DNA of 25,378 nucleotides from a virus, in the IMG/VR virus record IMGVR_UViG_3300042731_001147, positions 1 to 25,378 of that record; one strand, given 5' to 3'. Below, one piece after another: positions 19,739 to 25,378 of this stretch. Under the pieces are notes generated by a model that searched no databases, was not told the origin of the DNA, and was given only the letters and a program-made list of their open reading frames with translations. The first letter of the stretch is position 1; every line of letters starts with the position of its first letter. Position numbers and translations under genes: made by a program.

Positions 19739-22570
19739 TTATATGTTGTATCTGTAATTTGCGAACAATAAGTATTGTGTATCGCTTGTATTCGTAGAAC
19801 TATCAATAGTGTATCTATCAATTTCTAAATTAAAGTTAGAAAAATCGTATCCACTTGCATCAATCGCAGCTTTTACTCTTGCACTTGTGCCAGGCTTACA
19901 ATAACACAAAACGATGCTAGGTGTATATCCTAATTCGTTGACGCTGTCAGCTTGTGTGGTACGCATCCATAAAGGAACAAAACTTCTATTAGTTAGACCC
20001 ATAGATCTAATATTATCTCTCATGTTATCTATATTACTAATATACCTAATATTGTCATTTGAACCGGAAACCTTTATTGCATCACTATCCGCACTTACAA
20101 CATTTGCGTATTGTGGCCTATACTGATTAATATTTGCTAAACCTTGGATAATTTTTATTAAGTTATCTTCAGTTCTGCCGTCTACTTCTAATCCGCTTAT
20201 CCAATTTATATCTACTATGCCTTCTCCTCTTGTTTCTATTGTGAAACTTTCACCAAGTGTTACATTTTGTATACCTTTGTTTCTTGTCGCGATCACAAAC
20301 GATGGTAATGTTTCATAGTCATAAAATTGATTTTTAGGATTAAAAGAAACAATATCAGTTGTTACTTTATTTTCAGTTATAAATCGAAAAGATTTTTTTG
20401 TCCTTCCGTTATCAGGTCTGGCAGGGTCTTTGATATCTAAATATACAACTTCGTATATCACATCATTAGTGCCAGGAGTTTTTGCTACTGCTGTTTTTAA
20501 ATCTCCTACAATATATTTTTTCTTCTTATGGTTCTTTGACATTGCCGCGATAAATTCATTCAATTCTTTTGTTTCAATACCGTAGTACAAAGGTATTTTT
20601 AAATCTTTTTGAATGCCAAAATTAGGATCACCAGGTCTATATATTGTTTCAGGAATAAAGACTTCAGGATCGGATAAAAAGTTAACAAAATTTTGTTTCA
20701 CATCTTGCTTTATTAATGGCTTTAGGTGCAAATTACTATATTTTGTTATTTCTGGATCTAATACTTTAAGTACAAACTCTCGTTTAACAATGCTGTATTT
20801 GTACTGGTCTTCTGCCGCAACAGTAAATTTATATTCTCTGTCGATGCTTGTTTCTGCCGCATCTAATAAAAAGGTGTCTTTATCAAATACTGTAAGTCCA
20901 GTTTGAGTAAATTGAAATTCTACCCAAAGGGCTGTATCATTTGTAAAAATATTCGAACTTGTATGATCGCTTACTGCTTTGTAATAAAAATTATTGTATC
21001 TTACAATATCGTTTACTTTATATGATCTACCTGTTTTCCAAATGCTTTTATATATACCTTCGCCGAATGCACTAACTGTTCCTACAATTTCGCCATCAAA
21101 ATTTAATTCTAATCCTGGTGGTAATCTTCCTTTGCTAAGGCTGTATAGAACATTTGCTCCTGGTACATTTGTTGTTGCTTCTACCCTTAGTACACTTAAC
21201 GCATTTGAAGCAAGAGTGCCTAGATTACTTTCAGTAATCCAACTTGTTTGTGAATCAATTTCCCCTAATATTCTAAGTGTAAATGTTTTGTATGATGAAG
21301 CCTGTTCCTCTATTTGATCAGGTGTAAATCTAGTTGCTTTTATTGTAAATGAAAATGATCGTACTACTTCAGCTTGATAGGGAACCCTTCCTGCTATATC
21401 ACCTGTAGAGGTATCTAAATCCATACCTGTAGGAATCTCACTAGCAGTTTCAGGCACTATGACTTCCCATTCCGAAGGTTGTATTGGATCAGCAACTAAT
21501 CCAGTAAAAGAATTAGGTCCTCTACCACTATCTATAAAATTAGGCAGTATTCCACTTATTTCATATTGTCCGTTATAGATTGTTTCTCCAGTTGAAATTA
21601 ATCTGTAGGTGCCGAAATTAGTTGTTTCAAGATTATAATTTATAAATCCTATCGCTGCGTTAGTGTCAATAACATCTAAAGGTATTGTAATATAATTGTT
21701 TGCACGTTTAATACCTAGATCTGCAGGAGTAATCCAAATAGGAGTTCTTAAATTACTATTATCTGCTGTAAATACTCCATTACTTACTTGTAATACAGTG
21801 TTATCTGCTCTAAAGAAATCATCACCAACTACAAAAATTTTAAAAACACGTCTAGATACACTATTGCCATCTGTAACCGAAACAATAAATTCATAATACC
21901 TGTTTAACTTTTTTGGGGGGAGTTCAGAATAGCTGAAATCCCAAACAGTTGTATCGTAATAAAAACTATCAAATCCGTTTGAATTTCTTACACCAAAATC
22001 AAATCCGCCGGACGATAAATCATATGGTGATGTATCATATGACCCAGAGGCATATATTTCCCCTCTTTCTATTGCAAGTAATGGATCAACAATACCTACT
22101 ATACGTCCATCTTCTGTTAAGGATGTTCCGGGAGGTAGTTGCCCGTCGCCTTCTGCTATATAATAATTAAGTTTTCCGCCTAATTCTATTATATCATCGT
22201 CTGCAACTAATTGAAAGTCTATAGGACTACTGTCTAAAATGTAATATGTATTATTATTACCTACAGGTAGATCGCCTTCAGGAGTTATCCAGAAAGGATC
22301 ATCTTGTCCTAATATTTTTATTGTAAAAGTTCTATCTTCAGTTAAATTAGCATAGTCTGCTCTGATTACAAATCTATAATCAGTATCTCTAGCAATTTCA
22401 TATGGTGTACCTACGATTAAATTGTTATCTAATCTAAGTCCGCCAGGAAGGTTACCGCTTATTAAGGAAGTGCTTGCTCTATTTAAAACAGGCAATGAAA
22501 TTGTTAAAGTTTTTTCTTCCTCAAACGTTCCTAATGATGTGTTAGATTGCTGTGACCATAAACTTTGCAT
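19739..22570 (-). CDS. Large virion protein with Ig/cadherin-like repeats
   Basis: This 943-residue protein is built mainly of beta-repeat units. Four He_PIG-like turns are visible: LPGGLRLDNNLIVGTP, LPPGTSLTEDGRIVG, IPTGMDLDTSTGDIAGRVP and LPPGLELNFDGEIVGTV. Three units begin with a W-I-T tripeptide (Trp94, Trp279, Trp444), spaced by 185 and 165 residues. The last about 300 residues differ and contain KKKKYIVGDLKTAVAK and a mixed alpha/beta end. There is no signal peptide. Late promoter CGATAAATA and an AGGAT ribosome site precede the ATG. Such repeats act as stalks or adhesins, so a long tail-fibre or baseplate-associated receptor-binding structure is likely. Confidence 0.8.
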   Translation of the reverse strand: MQSLWSQQSNTSLGTFEEEKTLTISLPVLNRASTSLISGNLPGGLRLDNNLIVGTPYEIARDTDYRFVIRADYANLTEDRTFTIKILGQDDPFWITPEGDLPVGNNNTYYILDSSPIDFQLVADDDIIELGGKLNYYIAEGDGQLPPGTSLTEDGRIVGIVDPLLAIERGEIYASGSYDTSPYDLSSGGFDFGVRNSNGFDSFYYDTTVWDFSYSELPPKKLNRYYEFIVSVTDGNSVSRRVFKIFVVGDDFFRADNTVLQVSNGVFTADNSNLRTPIWITPADLGIKRANNYITIPLDVIDTNAAIGFINYNLETTNFGTYRLISTGETIYNGQYEISGILPNFIDSGRGPNSFTGLVADPIQPSEWEVIVPETASEIPTGMDLDTSTGDIAGRVPYQAEVVRSFSFTIKATRFTPDQIEEQASSYKTFTLRILGEIDSQTSWITESNLGTLASNALSVLRVEATTNVPGANVLYSLSKGRLPPGLELNFDGEIVGTVSAFGEGIYKSIWKTGRSYKVNDIVRYNNFYYKAVSDHTSSNIFTNDTALWVEFQFTQTGLTVFDKDTFLLDAAETSIDREYKFTVAAEDQYKYSIVKREFVLKVLDPEITKYSNLHLKPLIKQDVKQNFVNFLSDPEVFIPETIYRPGDPNFGIQKDLKIPLYYGIETKELNEFIAAMSKNHKKKKYIVGDLKTAVAKTPGTNDVIYEVVYLDIKDPARPDNGRTKKSFRFITENKVTTDIVSFNPKNQFYDYETLPSFVIATRNKGIQNVTLGESFTIETRGEGIVDINWISGLEVDGRTEDNLIKIIQGLANINQYRPQYANVVSADSDAIKVSGSNDNIRYISNIDNMRDNIRSMGLTNRSFVPLWMRTTQADSVNELGYTPSIVLCYCKPGTSARVKAAIDASGYDFSNFNLEIDRYTIDSSTNTSDTQYLLFANYRYNI

Positions 22571-22592
22571 TGATTAAAAATCCTATATAACG

Positions 22593-22601
22593 TATTTATC
22601 G
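22593..22601 (-). promoter_or_regulatory. T4-type late promoter (CGATAAATA)
   Basis: CGATAAATA on the minus strand lies 23 bases before the ATG at 22570 and starts two bases after the upstream gene's stop codon. It is identical to the copies at 9873-9881 and 25203-25211. Confidence 0.75.
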
Positions 22602-22602
22602 C

Positions 22603-23301
22603 TTAGGATATATAACCAAAATCTACAGCCTCTCCCGCTTCTGGGTCTATAAAACCGAATTCTACATCTACTTGTGCTAGAATAAATTCAAGTGCATTTG
22701 AATAAACTTCTCTTGCTTGACCAAAGTCAAAACCTTCTAAGAATGGTCCTAAAGTTCTAATATCGACGCCCCAAACATTACCGTATAATTCTCCATTAAA
22801 AGAATTTGCAATAATATTGTTTGCACTCACAATATCATTGTTATTTGCAGACAATGTTCCAGATAATGCAGGTGCTGTATCACTAGATACAATACCTGTC
22901 GAAGCTAAATCTATGTTTAATGTTTGCCCGTTTGTACTTGTGTTAAGTCCTTGACCTCCAACAATAGTAATACTTTCTCCGTTACTTACGCTGATAGTTC
23001 CGTTTTCTGATGCTACTATTAGTTGTTCTAGTGCTTCTGTGCCTTCAATTGTTATTGAAGTTTCATTACTAGAAATAGATATATTTTGACCATTTATTAA
23101 TCTTTTGAAACTATGTACTCCGTCAACTAAGCCGGCATATACTGCTGTTCCTAAGCTACCCACATTTTCAATTGGTATGTCAGCAGCCGCTTTGAGGTCT
23201 AATTCTTCAAAGTTATTATTAATTTTAACAAATGCTTCACGAAGATCGTCACCTGTGCCGTCGTTTGCTATTGTTCCTACATTTATATATTCAATTGCCA
23301 T
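22603..23301 (-). CDS. Fibre-like virion protein
   Basis: This 232-residue protein has the N-terminal signature NVGTIANDGTGDDLREAF (positions 7-24) followed by KINNNFEEL, which is shared in form with the gene at 1-865. The middle is a run of short beta-strand repeats rich in Ser, Asn, Thr and Gly (NISISSNETSITIEG, SISVSNGESITIVGG-type units). The C-terminus holds FNGELYGNVWGVD, a relative of the GSVFG repeat in the neighbouring fibre genes, and an acidic phenylalanine-rich end. The start has a CGGAGAC ribosome site 11 bases after the upstream gene's stop. It is probably a trimeric fibre or fibre adaptor. Confidence 0.75.
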   Translation of the reverse strand: MAIEYINVGTIANDGTGDDLREAFVKINNNFEELDLKAAADIPIENVGSLGTAVYAGLVDGVHSFKRLINGQNISISSNETSITIEGTEALEQLIVASENGTISVSNGESITIVGGQGLNTSTNGQTLNIDLASTGIVSSDTAPALSGTLSANNNDIVSANNIIANSFNGELYGNVWGVDIRTLGPFLEGFDFGQAREVYSNALEFILAQVDVEFGFIDPEAGEAVDFGYIS

Positions 23302-23312
23302 TTATGTCTCCG

Positions 23313-25181
23313 TTATAATGCCGCTATACGTGATTGAAAATCAGCAAAATCTGCACTTGCAGCTACTTCTGTCTTCAAAGTTGCGAGGCTTATATAGCCT
23401 GGGATTGTTCCATTTACTGCATCTACAAGTAATGAGCTATCATCAGCAAATATAGATCCGTTTACATCACCATCAACATTACCAGTAATGTTTATATTAG
23501 CTGTTGTACCTGAACGCACTACACCGTCTTCATTTGCCAATGCTACCCATTGACCACCATGTGCAAAATACATTGCACCGTCTGCATGACTATGTGCAAT
23601 AGCACCATGATAAGTTGTTGGATCAGGAAAACTGACTTGATCTGCATAGTAATATCTTAGAATGTGATTATTTTCTGTAGAAGTTAATTGTCCAATTACA
23701 TCAATATTACCTAAATTATTAATTGTAATACTTCTTGTGCCAGTAGTTGTTGTCAACACAAGAGAATCATTATTTGCTGTTGTAATAGTTTGTGCAATAA
23801 CATTACCCGAGTTTGCTTGAAGTGTAATATCGCCTGTTGTCGAACTTATAATGTTTCCTTGTATGTTAATATTATCAACTGCTAAACTACTTGTAATTGA
23901 TACAGGATTACTGATACCTGCAAACAGCATTCCACTAGCGTCAAGTGCAGGCATTACTCCAGTTAAATTTTCTGCAGGTATAGAGCCGCTCACAGCATCT
24001 ACTAATATTGTACTATTGTCTGCAAATACACTACCTGTAAGATCTCCTGTAAGTTGAACATCTAATCCAGATACACTTGCATTATTAAAATCTACAATAC
24101 TACCGCCAAAATCTACAGTAGTTCCTAATTCAAACTTAACATTACCAGAAGAAGATTCGAGTTTTAAATCTCCTGTTGAAGAAAGCGTCATTTCATTTGT
24201 TGCATTCAAAGTTACATTTGTAGCATTTGGTACGTTGAAAATACCATTAGGTGTAAATTCTATACCTGCTAAACTTTTTACTGCTAGTATAGAACCTTGT
24301 GTCCTTTTATCAATATCACCATTTACGTCACCGTTCAAAATACCGTTCAAATCACCTGTGTCTGGATTTACAACTAGAGTTGAGTCATTAGAATAAACAA
24401 ATCCTGTAAAAGTTCCATAAAGTCTATCTGCTGTCACTCTTCCTTTTAAGAATATTTCGTCTCCGTCAAGTGTAATATTACCTACACCATTTACATCTAT
24501 ATTAATATTTTCAATTAAATCTACACCGCCTGTTGTAATATCTAAATCACCGCCCGGCGTTGTAATTACATTTGTACTTAAATCTGCTAGTATTTTATTA
24601 TTAAGGTGATCAACTAACAGTGTACTATCTGCACCAAAAACACTACCTACCAAATCACCTGTATTAGTAACTTCTACAGTAAGTGTGTCTCCTACAAGTT
24701 GACTTTGCGTTACAATTTCATTTGCGTCTACAAGGTCAGTAAATGAATTACTAACTGCTACTGCACCTAATCCTGTAATTTGACTTGCCGCAATGTTTAG
24801 ACTTTGTTCATTAGCAAAATTTGTATCATTTTCTAGCTCACTTAATTTTGTAGGAATAGTAGGTGCGTTTGTAACAGTTGCCCAGTCTACTCCTGTAGGT
24901 AAGTCTTGAAGATCATTATAGCTTCCGCTAAAAAGCACTGGTAAATTTGTAAGGTCATTGTAATCATTGGATATAGCAACAGGAGCAATTGAGCCGCCTC
25001 CTGCTCCTTGGATATTTAAGGTTGTTACATTTAGTGTAGGTACTGTAAGTGTTCCCGTAGCTGTTATGTTTACAGCATCAATAATACTAGAACCTGCTAA
25101 GTTTAAATTATCCCCTGAGGGTAATTCTTTCATTGTACCTGATGTCTGTGCATCAAAAACTAAAGGAAATCTATTTGCCAT
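23313..25181 (-). CDS. Fibre-like structural protein with repeated SVFADDSTLLVD modules
   Basis: This 622-residue protein starts MANRFPLVFDAQTSGT and continues with LPSGDNLNLAGS, a start I recognise from marine T4-like phage structural proteins. Four copies of a G-x-V/I-F/Y-x-x-D-S-x-L-V-V/D module occur near 24609-24660, 24361-24410, 23941-24060 and 23395-23475. Between them are beta-rich Gly/Asn/Thr repeats (DLNGILNGDVNGDIDK). A conserved section with HGAIAHSHADGAMYFAHGGQ (positions about 533-552) precedes the C-terminus. There are no Cys pairs or membrane segments. The ATG has AGGA and a late promoter. It is probably a tail-fibre or whisker-like virion protein. Confidence 0.8.
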   Translation of the reverse strand: MANRFPLVFDAQTSGTMKELPSGDNLNLAGSSIIDAVNITATGTLTVPTLNVTTLNIQGAGGGSIAPVAISNDYNDLTNLPVLFSGSYNDLQDLPTGVDWATVTNAPTIPTKLSELENDTNFANEQSLNIAASQITGLGAVAVSNSFTDLVDANEIVTQSQLVGDTLTVEVTNTGDLVGSVFGADSTLLVDHLNNKILADLSTNVITTPGGDLDITTGGVDLIENINIDVNGVGNITLDGDEIFLKGRVTADRLYGTFTGFVYSNDSTLVVNPDTGDLNGILNGDVNGDIDKRTQGSILAVKSLAGIEFTPNGIFNVPNATNVTLNATNEMTLSSTGDLKLESSSGNVKFELGTTVDFGGSIVDFNNASVSGLDVQLTGDLTGSVFADNSTILVDAVSGSIPAENLTGVMPALDASGMLFAGISNPVSITSSLAVDNINIQGNIISSTTGDITLQANSGNVIAQTITTANNDSLVLTTTTGTRSITINNLGNIDVIGQLTSTENNHILRYYYADQVSFPDPTTYHGAIAHSHADGAMYFAHGGQWVALANEDGVVRSGTTANINITGNVDGDVNGSIFADDSSLLVDAVNGTIPGYISLATLKTEVAASADFADFQSRIAAL

Positions 25182-25202
25182 TATCTTTTATCCTATTTAA
25201 CA

Positions 25203-25211
25203 TATTTATCG
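25203..25211 (-). promoter_or_regulatory. T4-type late promoter (CGATAAATA)
   Basis: CGATAAATA on the minus strand lies 22 bases before the ATG at 25181, just after the stop codon at 25221. It is an exact copy of the elements at 22593 and 9873. Confidence 0.75.
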
Positions 25212-25220
25212 TTATTCAAT

Positions 25221-25378
25221 TTAACCTACTAGTACTTCAATAATACCTTTGTCGGCATCTGATTTTGAATTAATTGCTTTACCGATAATAGCACCGGCTT
25301 TAGCATTATTGTCTACACAAGCAAACCCAGCAATAGCACTAGCAACAAGTATGTCGCCTTTTTCAACTTTACCTAATA
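25221..25378 (-). CDS. C-terminal end of a phage structural protein (N-terminus outside window)
   Basis: An open frame enters from the right edge and ends with TAA at 25221-25223; about 51 residues are visible. They include GKVEKGDILVASAIAGFACV, AGAIIGKAI and the end GIIEVLVG. This V-E-x-G-D-x-L-V-x-S ... G-x-x-I-G-K-A ... I-E-V-L-V-G pattern is the common C-terminal domain of fibre and adhesin-like proteins in marine phages, where it may trimerise or self-cleave. The N-terminal part cannot be judged. Confidence 0.72.
   Translation of the reverse strand, partial: LGKVEKGDILVASAIAGFACVDNNAKAGAIIGKAINSKSDADKGIIEVLVG

Noticed and set aside
1-25378. tRNA genes, CRISPR arrays, transposases or integrases
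   Set aside because: I looked on both strands and saw no cloverleaf, spaced direct repeats or recombinase motifs.

Overview
This window is a gene-dense, AT-rich stretch of a T4-like myovirus genome, most likely from a marine phage. The T4-type markers are the clamp-loader subunit gp44, a DexA-type exonuclease, a gp31/GroES co-chaperonin, phoH, thyA, dihydrofolate reductase, a GH19-type endolysin and long fibre-like virion proteins. No photosynthesis genes are present. The ferredoxin is the seven-iron proteobacterial type. A Pelagibacter-like (SAR11) or other alphaproteobacterial host is therefore my preferred inference, but the host is not proven. Almost everything is on the minus strand, so transcription runs from the right edge to the left. 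phoH is the single plus-strand gene. There are no tRNAs, CRISPR arrays or insertion sequences that I can see, and no gene-free stretch over 300 bases.

Right block (25378 down to about 18900): virion and fibre genes. These are the C-terminal end of one structural protein, a 622-residue fibre-like protein, a 232-residue protein, a 943-residue protein with Ig-like repeats, a 190-residue protein and a small conserved protein. Three of them carry a CGATAAATA-type late promoter (compare TATAAATA in T4) about 20 bases before the start codon.

Middle block (18889 down to 10731): replication, nucleotide metabolism and auxiliary genes, tightly packed with many ATGA or TAATG overlaps. In order these are a DnaE-like fragment, a conserved unknown, the GroES/gp31-like co-chaperonin, a MazG-like pyrophosphohydrolase, an SGNH hydrolase-like protein, the DexA-like exonuclease, two small membrane proteins, gp44, a 7Fe ferredoxin, a 2OG-Fe(II) oxygenase-like protein, a 30-residue membrane microprotein, DHFR, ThyA, a DNA methyltransferase and a small unknown. 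Two host-type sigma-70 promoters, one of them an exact consensus, lie in this block, which suggests early or middle expression by the unmodified host polymerase.

Left block (9881 down to 1): two conserved virion-type proteins, a hidden 55-residue Cys-rich protein, then an extended lysis cassette. The cassette has an endolysin, an inner-membrane spanin and an overlapping outer-membrane lipoprotein spanin. It continues with three small membrane proteins, one resembling a minimal MscS channel and one carrying a canonical EF-hand. Next comes a proteostasis cluster: a CbpA-type DnaJ, peptide deformylase and a full-length ClpA-like unfoldase that retains an IGF tripeptide suited to ClpP docking. 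The window ends with two unknown proteins and a truncated fibre gene carrying the same repeat module as the fibre gene at the right edge.

The most interesting points are the chaperone/protease set, the membrane-protein extension of the lysis cassette, the ferredoxin-oxygenase pair, three unlisted microgenes held in place by 4-base overlaps, and the contrast between sigma-70 and late promoters.
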